Part shown: positions 1 through 7,241 of the stretch, one piece after another
How the letters are laid out: every line of letters begins with the position of its first letter
Numbering within the stretch: position 1 is the first letter of the stretch
DNA from: an uncultured Thiotrichaceae bacterium
Lineage (GTDB): Bacteria > Pseudomonadota > Gammaproteobacteria > Thiotrichales > Thiotrichaceae
NCBI GenBank assembly: GCA_937931765.1
Contig: CALHAO010000177.1
Coordinates: 1 to 7,681 of the forward strand
Direction: 5' to 3'
Length of the DNA stretch: 7,681 bases
Made by a program: the position numbers and the translations under genes
The notes under the pieces: model-generated
Seen by the model: only the letters and a program-made list of their open reading frames with translations
Told to the model about the DNA's origin: nothing
The model's database searches: none

Positions 1-449
1 ACATTATACTGCTCTATCATATATTCCACTGCACGAGTCCGTTGAATACCCACCACCACCGGCAAATGAGTTCGGGTTGCCATCAGCAACGCTTCATCAC
101 CGACATCGGCTGGTTTGTTGTGATAAGTAACGGGGCGGATCATGGTTTTATCAGGGTGTGCGCCATAACCACGACTGACAATGCCGGGGCGATAACCTTG
201 CTTTTGTAATAATTGTGCCAGATAGATCGTTAGCGGGGTTTTACCTGTACCACCTACGGCGATGTTACCGACTACGATTAGTGGGGTGTTAGTTGTTTGT
301 TGTTCGGCTGTTTGGGTGGCTCGTCGTTGTTTCGCCAGATAACAGAACAGCTGACTTAGTGGCCATAATAAAGTGCGCTCGATCGGACGGGAGGCGTACC
401 AGATTTGCTCTAGCCATTTAGTGAGGAAGCGTTTTAGAGTAGTGGGCAT
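1..449 (-). CDS. lpxK: Tetraacyldisaccharide 4'-kinase LpxK, N-terminal part (runs off left edge)
   Basis: LpxK phosphorylates the 4' position of the tetraacyldisaccharide 1-phosphate to give lipid IVA in lipid A synthesis, at the cytoplasmic face of the inner membrane. About 149 codons are visible from an ATG at 449; the full protein is normally about 320-350 residues, so the C-terminal half lies outside the window. The translation opens with a basic, aromatic amphipathic stretch (WLEQIWYASRP, near residues 13-23), followed by the LpxK P-loop GNIAVGGTGKTP at about residues 62-73. Next come the family motifs GIVSRGYG, GDEALLMA and THLPVVVG. The frame is open to the left edge. The start lies 6 bases after the stop of the upstream dioxygenase gene with no strong Shine-Dalgarno, so translational coupling is likely. 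The identification is firm. The neighbourhood is unusual because msbA is not directly upstream. Confidence 0.95.
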   Translation of the reverse strand, partial: MPTTLKRFLTKWLEQIWYASRPIERTLLWPLSQLFCYLAKQRRATQTAEQQTTNTPLIVVGNIAVGGTGKTPLTIYLAQLLQKQGYRPGIVSRGYGAHPDKTMIRPVTYHNKPADVGDEALLMATRTHLPVVVGIQRTRAVEYMIEQYN

Positions 450-455
450 GACTAG

Positions 456-1148
456 CTAGTGATGAAAAGTCAGCACCAACACATCCCGCCATGCTGGTTT
501 AGTCTTATCCTCAGGCACAATCGGCGTAACACCATGATAAACCTGATGATCATTCGCCAACAGTAAATCACCACGGCACTGCATGGTACATTGCGCCAGT
601 GGTTGCATATTATTGTCGTACACGTGACTCTCACCACCAATGACATTATGTCGCCCCAACAACATAATCAGAATATAGTCTGCACCGTCCTTGTGCACAC
701 CTTCCGGTGTAGGTTTACCAATTTCATCTGCCGACGCATTAATACGAAACTGATGCGCCTGAATACGCCACTTTTTGGCAGGGTTGGTCACGAACTGGCT
801 CAGACTCCAGCGAATAATTTCTTTAAACACCGGGTTGCTGATTGTCGTCGGCAGCCAGCCACGAAAATGCCGGTTAAAGCCACCATGAACTGAATTATGA
901 TAATTACTTTGGTAATGTGGCTCATGGGGTAACTGAGTCAACTTACCATACTGCCAGGTAAAGACAGAATAACGGCGCTGGCGATAACGCCCACCATCAC
1001 GCAGATAAGCATCCGGCAACAGTCGATTCCAACTCTCACAAAATCGTGTGTAAGCCTGTCCCATGTGCTGAGTCAGCGTTTTTTGCAGCTTATTCTGCGG
1101 CCCTTCAACAGCGGCCAGAAAACCAGAGTGTCGTAACGAAGTATTCAC
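456..1148 (-). CDS. 2-oxoglutarate/Fe(II)-dependent dioxygenase, PF10014 type (amino acid hydroxylase-like)
   Basis: The protein has 230 residues and resembles the 2OG-Fe dioxygenase family that includes bacterial L-isoleucine 4-hydroxylase (IDO) and related free amino acid hydroxylases. Visible active-site elements are the facial triad H152-x-D154 in PEGVHKDGADY, the distal His H205 in VYHGVTP, and a likely 2-oxoglutarate-binding Arg at R221 in WRDVLVLTF. The segment GRHNVIGGESHVYD (165-178) is also typical of the family. The fold is soluble, with no signal peptide or membrane segment. The start is a GTG at 1148. It is the first usable start after an in-frame stop, it has no clear ribosome binding site, and the next Met is residue 29, so the N-terminus is uncertain. 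The gene follows the pdxJ-like gene by 27 bases and precedes lpxK by 6. Family membership is well supported. The substrate is unknown, and isoleucine, leucine, methionine or another residue are all possible. Confidence 0.85.
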   Translation of the reverse strand: MNTSLRHSGFLAAVEGPQNKLQKTLTQHMGQAYTRFCESWNRLLPDAYLRDGGRYRQRRYSVFTWQYGKLTQLPHEPHYQSNYHNSVHGGFNRHFRGWLPTTISNPVFKEIIRWSLSQFVTNPAKKWRIQAHQFRINASADEIGKPTPEGVHKDGADYILIMLLGRHNVIGGESHVYDNNMQPLAQCTMQCRGDLLLANDHQVYHGVTPIVPEDKTKPAWRDVLVLTFHH

Positions 1149-1175
1149 GTTTTTATCACATCATTTAATTCAGAG

Positions 1176-1910
1176 TTAAGCCGAGGTATTACAAATTTCA
1201 AGGTATTTCGCCACTACCGGTGACATGCCTTGCTCAATGCACTCGACTGTCAGCACGTGACCAATCGACACTTCCAGAATATTCGGTATTGTCAAAAACG
1301 TCGCCAGATTGTGACTATCCAGATCATGCCCCGCATTAATCTCCAGCTCCAACCGGTCTGCTTCAGCAGCGGCGGCGATATATTTTGCAAAAACAGTAGA
1401 CTGTTCCGGCGTTCCATAGGCGTTAGCATAAGCTTCTGTATACAACTCTATGCGATCAACGCCTGTTTTAGCGACACGTTGAACCTGCTCAACATCCGGG
1501 TCTAAAAACGCCGCCACCCGGATGCCGGATTGCTTCAGACGATCAGTTACCGTTTCCAGCAATTCACTGTGGCAAGCAACATCCCAACCATGATCAGAAG
1601 TGAGTTGATCAACTGCATCCGGCACCAAAGTACATTGATCAGGATTACAGGCCTCAACCAACTCCAGAAAATCATCCGAAGGGTAACCTTCTATATTATA
1701 TTCCACATCAGGATACTGCGTTAGTAACTCAGCCAGATCTCGTGCGTCCTGACGGGTGATATGCCGCTCATCCTGACGCGGATGTACCGTGATACCCTGC
1801 ACCCCCAATGCAATGAATTTTTTAGCAAATCCCACCACACTCGGAAAATCCCTGCCTCTGGAGTTACGCAATAGCGCAATCTTGTTTAAGTTTACACTTA
1901 GCTTAGTCAT
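1176..1910 (-). CDS. pdxJ: Pyridoxine 5'-phosphate synthase (PdxJ family, divergent variant)
   Basis: PdxJ condenses 1-deoxy-D-xylulose 5-phosphate with 3-amino-2-oxopropyl phosphate to form pyridoxine 5'-phosphate, the last ring-closing step of DXP-dependent vitamin B6 synthesis. The 244-residue length matches the family. Motifs in order are LSVNLNKIALLRNSRG (4-19, phosphate and substrate binding), TVHPRQDERH (41-50, with H43, R45, R49 and H50), NIEG (72-75, with catalytic E74), CTLVPD (93-98), FLDPD (135-139), ELYTE (155-159), INAGHDL (191-197) and SIGH (215-218). Several positions differ from the usual proteobacterial wording (GVNIDHVATLR, ELHTG, NAGHGLN) and, from memory, look more like the form found in Bacteroidetes. 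The gene is also not next to recO or acpS, its common gammaproteobacterial setting. It could be the only PdxJ or a transferred second copy. The ribosome binding site is weak (GGAA about 11 bases upstream), and 36 bases separate it from the aminotransferase gene. Confidence 0.92.
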   Translation of the reverse strand: MTKLSVNLNKIALLRNSRGRDFPSVVGFAKKFIALGVQGITVHPRQDERHITRQDARDLAELLTQYPDVEYNIEGYPSDDFLELVEACNPDQCTLVPDAVDQLTSDHGWDVACHSELLETVTDRLKQSGIRVAAFLDPDVEQVQRVAKTGVDRIELYTEAYANAYGTPEQSTVFAKYIAAAAEADRLELEINAGHDLDSHNLATFLTIPNILEVSIGHVLTVECIEQGMSPVVAKYLEICNTSA

Positions 1911-1946
1911 AATTGATAAATTCCAAAAATTTAAAAATGATTCTAT

Positions 1947-3131
1947 TCAAACAGAAACCGCCAACACTGCGCCAGCTAACCGATCAATATTCTCACCCTG
2001 CACCCCAGTCACATTGATCCGGCTATCAGAGGTCATATAAATCCCATAATCCTCTCTCAGCTTCTCCACCTGCTCAATTGTCAGCCCTAACAATGAGAAC
2101 ATGCCCCGATGCATCCCAATAAAATCAAACTTATTGTCACCACTTTGTTTAACAAAACTCGTAGCCAGCTGATTACGCAGTGATGCTATGTGATCCGACA
2201 TTACCTTTAATTCCGATAGCCACTGAACCCGTAATTCATCATCCTGCCAAATAATGCTAACCACCGAGGCTCCATGATCAGGTGGCATAGAGTACATGCT
2301 CCGGGCAATGCTCTGCATATTGGCATAAGCCACATCAGTCGTTTCAGCACAAGCGCCCATAGCAAAGGCACAGCCTACCCGGTCACGGTAAATACCAAAG
2401 TTCTTAGAACTCGAAACCGCCACTAACATCTCATCAACAGTGTGAGCGAATTTACGAACGCTATAAGCATCCTCCTCTAAGCCGTCACCAAAACCTTGAT
2501 AGGCAATGTCAAAAAGCGGCAAAAATCCGGTTGCTTTAGCAATACCTGCCACCTCATCCCATTGTTCCCTCGTGAGGTTAGCACCCGTTGGGTTATGGCA
2601 GCAGCCGTGTAAAACAACCACATCACCCGGCCCCAAGGTGCGTAATTTAGCGGTCATCGCTTCAAAATTTATAGCGCAGGTTGTGGCATCAAAGTATGGG
2701 TATTTACCTATTTCAAGGCCACCTGTAGAGAGTAATGCAGCATGGTTAGACCAGGTCGGCGTGCTCAACCAAACCTTTGCATTAGGGCACGCACGCTCCA
2801 TTAACTTAGCCAGTACTGAGAGCGACCCACTACCGCCCGGTGCCTGCATGCCATGAATGCGACCTTCAGGCACCGTTTCACCAAATACAATCTCCCGCAT
2901 CGCTTTATTATAAGCAGGATTACCCGCCAAACCGATATAGCTTTTACTGTCTTCAAGATCCAGTAGACGTTGTTCTGCCAGCTTGACTGTTTCAGGAATA
3001 ATCGTTTTACCCTGAGCATCCATATAAATACCAACACCAAGGTTCATCTTGTTAGCACGCGGATCATCTTCAAACGATGCTATTCGCGAAAGTATGGCGT
3101 CGGGTCTGGGTAAACTGAGGGACTCAAACAT
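1947..3131 (-). CDS. Class I aminotransferase, AspC/TyrB type (aspartate or aromatic amino acid)
   Basis: This is a PLP-dependent transaminase of 394 residues, the normal length for subgroup I-alpha enzymes such as E. coli AspC (aspartate) and TyrB (aromatic amino acids). The start MFESLSLPRPDAI and the block NLGVGIY (30-36) are family hallmarks. Visible active-site residues are W127 (TPTWSNH), N180 (CCHNPTG), D208 and Y211 (FDIAYQGFG), the Schiff-base lysine K243 (SSSKNFGIYRDRVG), R251, R277 (equivalent to the Arg that binds a side-chain carboxylate) and R371 (alpha-carboxylate, SRINV). Retention of R277 fits both aspartate and aromatic substrates, so specificity cannot be settled. The usual SNPP motif reads SMPP here (281-284). 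The ATG at 3131 is preceded by AGGAAGAG with a 9-base gap. It heads a probable operon with the pdxJ-like gene, which could make its cofactor precursor, and the dioxygenase, and it is divergent from the P-type ATPase. Confidence 0.93.
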   Translation of the reverse strand: MFESLSLPRPDAILSRIASFEDDPRANKMNLGVGIYMDAQGKTIIPETVKLAEQRLLDLEDSKSYIGLAGNPAYNKAMREIVFGETVPEGRIHGMQAPGGSGSLSVLAKLMERACPNAKVWLSTPTWSNHAALLSTGGLEIGKYPYFDATTCAINFEAMTAKLRTLGPGDVVVLHGCCHNPTGANLTREQWDEVAGIAKATGFLPLFDIAYQGFGDGLEEDAYSVRKFAHTVDEMLVAVSSSKNFGIYRDRVGCAFAMGACAETTDVAYANMQSIARSMYSMPPDHGASVVSIIWQDDELRVQWLSELKVMSDHIASLRNQLATSFVKQSGDNKFDFIGMHRGMFSLLGLTIEQVEKLREDYGIYMTSDSRINVTGVQGENIDRLAGAVLAVSV

Positions 3132-3140
3132 GGGTAAAAA

Positions 3141-3148
3141 CTCTTCCT
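3141..3148 (-). promoter_or_regulatory. Ribosome binding site of the aminotransferase gene
   Basis: On the minus strand this reads AGGAAGAG, 9 bases before the ATG at 3131. It supports that start and contrasts with the weak sites ahead of the other genes in the same block. Confidence 0.6.
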
Positions 3149-3181
3149 GAAATGTGTGACTGAGGCTATATGCAAGAATGC

Positions 3182-3200
3182 AGTTTCTGAATCAGAAACT
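3182..3200. promoter_or_regulatory. Perfect 9-1-9 inverted repeat, candidate operator in the divergent intergenic region
   Basis: The arms AGTTTCTGA and TCAGAAACT are exact reverse complements separated by a single A. The dyad lies 50 bases upstream of the aminotransferase start and 86 bases upstream of the ATPase start, in a 155-base region shared by the two divergent genes. No T-run follows on either strand, and a one-base loop is unsuited to an RNA hairpin, so a homodimeric regulator binding site is the better reading. No regulator gene lies in the window and the word does not match an operator I can name. Confidence 0.5.
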
Positions 3201-3237
3201 CAATACTTAGCTCCGTTAACACAGACGTTTTTATGTC

Positions 3238-3265
3238 ATTTTATGTTAAGCTGGCTCGCACTCAA
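3238..3265 (-). promoter_or_regulatory. Possible sigma70-type promoter for the aminotransferase-pdxJ-dioxygenase unit
   Basis: On the minus strand a TTGAGT hexamer (3260-3265, four of six matches to TTGACA) and a TAAAAT hexamer (3238-3243, five of six matches to TATAAT) are separated by 16 bases. Transcription would start near 3231 and give a leader of about 100 bases that contains the inverted repeat at 3182-3200. A second TTGAGT at 3198-3203 overlaps the edge of that repeat, but only a poor -10 (CATTCT) lies 17 bases beyond it. This is inferred from hexamer matches alone. Confidence 0.35.
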
Positions 3266-3286
3266 TAACTGGTCTAATTCCTACTT

Positions 3287-5407
3287 ATGATCATTGAAGC
3301 TGGCGCTTTACTCGCGCTTTACTCCGTTTTATTTAAAAAAGGCGGCAAAAAACTAAAAACTTCCAGTCCAGCCAGTTCCAAAGCCTCCCATGCCATTCAA
3401 GCTGATGATGAAACGACGATGCAGCAATGTGATGTGTGTTTGGCAAAAAAGACATGCATCCATCACAGAAAAAATCAAGAGCCAGAGCCGGTTATTAATG
3501 CGCAGTCAGTACCTTCCAGTCAATCCTCACACCAATTGTCAATTTCTAAAGACAGTAAAGAAATCAACCGTAATTTGAAAATTGGTGCGATAACATTGAG
3601 TTTGGCCGGAATACGGCAATTCGTTTTTGCGCCCATTGCGCCGATATACCTGGGATTTTTTGCCTACCAAAACTATCAATTCTTTAAACGTACTGTCATC
3701 AGCCTGCGGGATAAACGCAAAGTAGGCTACGACGCCAATGTACTGACAATTCAAACGCTGGGAATCGCGTTTAATCAGTATTTCATGGTGTCATTGGCTG
3801 TGTTTGTTTACTTTGTTTCGGATAAAGTCATCAGCTTGACCCAAAAACAATCACAAAAGTTAATTGCAAATAGCTTTAAAGATCTCAGCAAAACCGCTTG
3901 GTGCCTACAGGATGGTGTTGAGATTGAGATGCCACTGGATAGGGTTAAATCAGGGGACTTAGTCGTCGTCAGCGCTGGAGAATTTATCCCTGTGGACGGT
4001 GTTGTCGAATCGGGGGCAGGATTAGTTGATCAACATTCTTTGACTGGCGAAGCACAATTAGCCGAAAAAGGGAATGAAGACGCTGTATTCGCTACCACCA
4101 TGTTGATGTCCGGACGCTTATTCATCCGTACCGAAAAAACGGGTGCTGATACTACTGCTGCCAACATTGATCAGATTTTAAATCAATCTGTGGATTATAA
4201 ATCCCAACTACAACAAAAAGGGGAAGTCTGGGCAGACAAAGGCGTATTACCTTTTTTCGGTCTTGCCTCGATTGCCGCAGTAACGGGTGGCGTTTCACCG
4301 GCACTTGCTGTGCTCACCGCTCACTTTGGTAGCAGAATTCGTATTCTTGCTCCCCTTGGAACGCTGGGGTATCTGAACAAAGCTTCAAAACTTGGTGTAT
4401 TAATCAAAAGCGGAAGTACGCTGGAGAGTATCAGGGAAATCGATACTGTGCTGTTTGATAAGACCGGAACACTGACCAATTCAGAATTATCGGTAGTGAA
4501 AATTGTTTCATGGTCTGGCAGTGAACAAGATATCCTGGCCTTCGCTGCTGTGGCTCAGGGAAACATGGAACACCCGATCGCTAATGCTATTAGGGAAAAG
4601 GCGAAACGGGAGGGGACTGAATTACCTCAAAGCGATTACTCTGAATACAAAATTGGGTTTGGCGTGTCATTGTCCATAGATGAGAATGAAATCCATGTGG
4701 GTAGCGAACGGTTTATGCATGCACAAGGCATTGAGATTCCTGAACCTCTAACATCCACCATGGAAAAAGCCTACAACATAGGGCACTCCTTAGTCATGGT
4801 CGTAAAAAATAATAAACTACTTGGGTTTATAGAATTGCAGTCTGTGGTTCGTACGGAAGTTCACGATTTAATGGCAAAGTTGCGCGAACACGGTATCAAA
4901 GAAATAGCCATCGTTTCTGGTGACCGTGAACAAACAACCCGGCAGCTTGCAGAGCAATTGGAAATGGATAACTACTTTCATGATGTGTTACCTACCCAAA
5001 AAGCAGACATTGTCACGTCATTACAACAACAAGGAAAAAAAGTTTGTTTCATCGGAGATGGAGTAAACGATGCGATTGCCATGCGCAACGCGGAGGTGTC
5101 AGTCTCATTGGCAGGCGCTTCCAGCATCGCGACTGATGTCGCCGATGTCATTTTGATGGATGGCACACTCTATCACTTTAGTGATCTGTTTGACCTGTCC
5201 AAAGATTTATCAAGAAACCTAAACCACAGCCTTTCCATACTTATGGTGCCCGCTGCGCTGCTCGTGCCGGGCGCGATATTCCTTGGTGCCGGATTTGGCA
5301 CAGCACTGATTGTCAAAAACATGCTCTTTTTGGCAGGCCTCAGCAATGCTGTCCACCCACTTTACAAGAGTCACAAACTCAATCAGCCGCTGTTGAAAGC
5401 ACCTTAA
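3287..5407 (+). CDS. P1B-like (heavy-metal-type) P-type ATPase lacking the CPx motif
   Basis: This 706-residue integral membrane ATPase has the P1B layout. A short hydrophobic N-terminus (3-16) is followed by a Cys/His-rich linker (C48, C51, C57, H59, H60). Hydrophobic segments at about 99-133 and 155-183 precede the actuator domain, which has SLTGEA with TGE at 253-255. Membrane segments at about 318-350 come next, then the phosphorylation site DKTGTLT with D391, the P1B-specific HP pair (H429-P430), GDGVND (590-595), and two C-terminal membrane segments (about 650-693). The catalytic cycle residues are intact. The transmembrane CPC/CPH/SPC motif expected about 43 residues before DKTGT is replaced by F347-G348-S349. 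The usual Asn and Met/Ser metal ligands of the last two helices are not evident, and there is no N-terminal GMxCxxC domain. The ATG at 3287 has no good Shine-Dalgarno, and the next Met is residue 45. It may move an unusual metal or another substrate. It is divergent from the aminotransferase and convergent with cmoB (22-base gap). Confidence 0.88.
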   Translation: MIIEAGALLALYSVLFKKGGKKLKTSSPASSKASHAIQADDETTMQQCDVCLAKKTCIHHRKNQEPEPVINAQSVPSSQSSHQLSISKDSKEINRNLKIGAITLSLAGIRQFVFAPIAPIYLGFFAYQNYQFFKRTVISLRDKRKVGYDANVLTIQTLGIAFNQYFMVSLAVFVYFVSDKVISLTQKQSQKLIANSFKDLSKTAWCLQDGVEIEMPLDRVKSGDLVVVSAGEFIPVDGVVESGAGLVDQHSLTGEAQLAEKGNEDAVFATTMLMSGRLFIRTEKTGADTTAANIDQILNQSVDYKSQLQQKGEVWADKGVLPFFGLASIAAVTGGVSPALAVLTAHFGSRIRILAPLGTLGYLNKASKLGVLIKSGSTLESIREIDTVLFDKTGTLTNSELSVVKIVSWSGSEQDILAFAAVAQGNMEHPIANAIREKAKREGTELPQSDYSEYKIGFGVSLSIDENEIHVGSERFMHAQGIEIPEPLTSTMEKAYNIGHSLVMVVKNNKLLGFIELQSVVRTEVHDLMAKLREHGIKEIAIVSGDREQTTRQLAEQLEMDNYFHDVLPTQKADIVTSLQQQGKKVCFIGDGVNDAIAMRNAEVSVSLAGASSIATDVADVILMDGTLYHFSDLFDLSKDLSRNLNHSLSILMVPAALLVPGAIFLGAGFGTALIVKNMLFLAGLSNAVHPLYKSHKLNQPLLKAP

Positions 5408-5429
5408 CCCAATATACCAACCACTCTAA

Positions 5430-6434
5430 CTAAAGGGTCGCGACAATCACTGCCCGTTTCGGCGCAGGATACCCTTCTATGGTGCGGGTAGAATCATCAG
5501 GATCAAGGAAATTGGTCAATGATTCAAAGCGCATCCATTCCGTACTGCGTTGCTCATCTGTACTGGTCACCGTGACATCAACGGCACGAATATCACGGAA
5601 ACCCAAGCGCCTTAGCCACAACTCCAGCATAGCGACCGAGGGAATAAACCAGACATTACGCATCTTCCCGTAACGATCTTCCGGCATCAGTGCAGTATGC
5701 ACATCACCATCCACCACCAGCGTTTCCAGCACCAACTCACCACCATCACGCAGGCTGTTTTTAAGCTCCTGCAGGTGATCAAGTGGCGAACGCCGATGAT
5801 ATAATACCCCCATCGAGAAAACGGTATCAAAACCCTTGCGGCTGAAATCCGGCAAATCTTCACTGCGTAACGGCAAAAAATGAACCGGTGCTTCCGGTGC
5901 ATAATGCTTCATACTGTGGAATTGCATCAAGAAAAACAGACTGGGATCAATACCAATCACCTGCGCAGCACCTTCACCCAGCATACGCCACAAGTGATAA
6001 CCACTGCCACAACCCACATCAAGAATACGGCGACCAGCCAGTGGCGAAAGGTGCGGAATCACCCGCTCCCATTTCCAATCAGAGCGCCATTCCGTATCAA
6101 TATCGATACCAAATAACTCAAACGGGCCTTTGCGCCAGGGAATAAAGGTTTCCAATAACTGTTTAAGCTCAGCACGCTGCTCATCAGTGCAATCACCCGC
6201 CTGACCAATACGCACCTTACCCTGAGTAAAGTCATGATCACTGGCTGTTAAAGCAGGCAATGCCGCCAAAGTATCCAGCCACAACTGACGCTTGCCATGC
6301 GGTTTGCCAAAGGTCAGCTCCTCAATTTGCTGTGGCAATGACTGCAGCCAGAAGGCAAAATCCTCATCCTGCCCCAGCGCCTCATACAGCGTAGCGTATT
6401 GCTGATCCAGCAACTCACGATTTTCGATGCTCAT
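5430..6434 (-). CDS. cmoB: tRNA U34 carboxymethyltransferase CmoB
   Basis: CmoB transfers a carboxymethyl group from carboxy-S-adenosylmethionine to 5-hydroxyuridine at tRNA position 34, giving cmo5U, which broadens wobble decoding. The match to E. coli CmoB is very close along the whole length. Counting from the ATG, it shows WRKGPFELFGIDIDTEWRSD at about 100-119, the SAM-type loop ILDVGCGSGYHLW at about 137-149, FDTVFSMGVLYHRRSPL at about 202-218 with the conserved Tyr of VLYHRR, GELVLETLV, and the C-terminal EGYPAPKRAV. The length of 334 residues is slightly above the usual 323 or so. The preferred start is ATG 6434; a GTG directly before it (6437) would add one residue. Only 6 bases separate it from the stop of the dehydrogenase gene, with little Shine-Dalgarno, so the two are probably cotranscribed and coupled. 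CmoA, which makes the carboxy-SAM substrate and often sits beside cmoB, is not in the window. Confidence 0.96.
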   Translation of the reverse strand: MSIENRELLDQQYATLYEALGQDEDFAFWLQSLPQQIEELTFGKPHGKRQLWLDTLAALPALTASDHDFTQGKVRIGQAGDCTDEQRAELKQLLETFIPWRKGPFELFGIDIDTEWRSDWKWERVIPHLSPLAGRRILDVGCGSGYHLWRMLGEGAAQVIGIDPSLFFLMQFHSMKHYAPEAPVHFLPLRSEDLPDFSRKGFDTVFSMGVLYHRRSPLDHLQELKNSLRDGGELVLETLVVDGDVHTALMPEDRYGKMRNVWFIPSVAMLELWLRRLGFRDIRAVDVTVTSTDEQRSTEWMRFESLTNFLDPDDSTRTIEGYPAPKRAVIVATL

Positions 6435-6440
6435 CACAAC

Positions 6441-7235
6441 TTAAACTGCCGGAGCCACATCGCCTGGCCAGCGGGCATCAGCTGGCAAGCGATCCAGATT
6501 CAATGCTTCACCCGTACGTTTCCCGGCATCCGGCCCCATAAAATACAGATATGGCCCGACAACGGCTTCGGGTAAAGCCAGTGAATCAGGATGCTCGCCC
6601 GGAAAATTTAATACCCGTGTACTGGTACGAATCGGCCCGCTGTTTATCCGGTTCACCCGGATAAAATCACGTTCATGATCATGCTCCTGCGCCAGAATAT
6701 CGCAGAAGGCATTCATGGCACCTTTAGCAACGCCATAAGCACCGTAATAAGCTTTATCAGTAGTGTCAGTGGAGAACAAAATCGCCGGATCATCCGATTT
6801 TTCCAGCAGAGGCAGACAAGCCTTCACCAGCAAGAAATTCGCGTGCAGGTTAGTAGTGATCGTTTTTGACCACAGATCAACATCATGCTGCTTAAGCGTC
6901 ATAAACGCGCCCAACCATGCGCCATTCAGCAAAACACCGTCTAACCGTCCGAGTTGTTCATGGACATTATTGGCTAACGCCACATAATCATCGTTATTTG
7001 CACCCTGCAAATCCAAGGGATAAATCGCAGGCTCTGCGCCACCCGCCGCCATAATATCGTCGTAGGTTTTTTCCAGCATAGGAACCTGCTTATCCAGCAA
7101 CACAATCGTTGCCCCAAAACGCGCATAGGCCAGCGCAACCGCCCGACCAATACCCATCGCCGCACCGGTCACCAGAATCACCCGATCCTTTAATAAACCC
7201 TCGGCAGGTACATAGTTAAGCAAATCCTGCGACAT
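6441..7235 (-). CDS. yciK: YciK-like short-chain dehydrogenase/reductase
   Basis: This is a 264-residue classical SDR with a Rossmann fold, resembling E. coli YciK, an oxidoreductase of unassigned physiological substrate. The start QDLLNYVPAEGLLKDRVILVTGA and late motifs such as FMGPDAGKRTGEALNLD echo YciK. The nucleotide-binding TGAAMGIG is at 23-30. The structural Asn is N129 (TTNLHANF), the catalytic Tyr and Lys are Y167 and K171 (YGVAK), and S155 is the probable catalytic Ser. It sits 12 residues before the Tyr, one fewer than the usual 13. The canonical NAG motif reads N-G-A here (104-106). The ATG at 7235 follows a strong AGGAG with a 6-base gap. The gene lies 47 bases after the msbA stop and 6 bases before the cmoB ATG. 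The SDR family is certain. The YciK assignment is by resemblance, and coenzyme preference was not determined. Confidence 0.85.
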   Translation of the reverse strand: MSQDLLNYVPAEGLLKDRVILVTGAAMGIGRAVALAYARFGATIVLLDKQVPMLEKTYDDIMAAGGAEPAIYPLDLQGANNDDYVALANNVHEQLGRLDGVLLNGAWLGAFMTLKQHDVDLWSKTITTNLHANFLLVKACLPLLEKSDDPAILFSTDTTDKAYYGAYGVAKGAMNAFCDILAQEHDHERDFIRVNRINSGPIRTSTRVLNFPGEHPDSLALPEAVVGPYLYFMGPDAGKRTGEALNLDRLPADARWPGDVAPAV

Positions 7236-7241
7236 GACAGA

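Noticed and set aside
591..893. Plus-strand open frame of 100 codons opposite the dioxygenase gene
   Set aside because: It lies wholly inside a gene with clear family motifs, has no recognisable protein features and no ribosome binding site; it is an antisense by-product.
1911..1946. AT-rich 36-base gap between the aminotransferase and pdxJ-like genes as a promoter
   Set aside because: No -35/-10 pair with acceptable spacing was found; the AT-richness alone is not enough to call a promoter.
2506..2856. Plus-strand open frame of 116 codons opposite the aminotransferase gene
   Set aside because: It mirrors codons of a well-supported aminotransferase and its translation shows no domain or motif.
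5408..5429. Bidirectional terminator between the convergent ATPase and cmoB genes
   Set aside because: The 22-base gap contains no inverted repeat or T-run.
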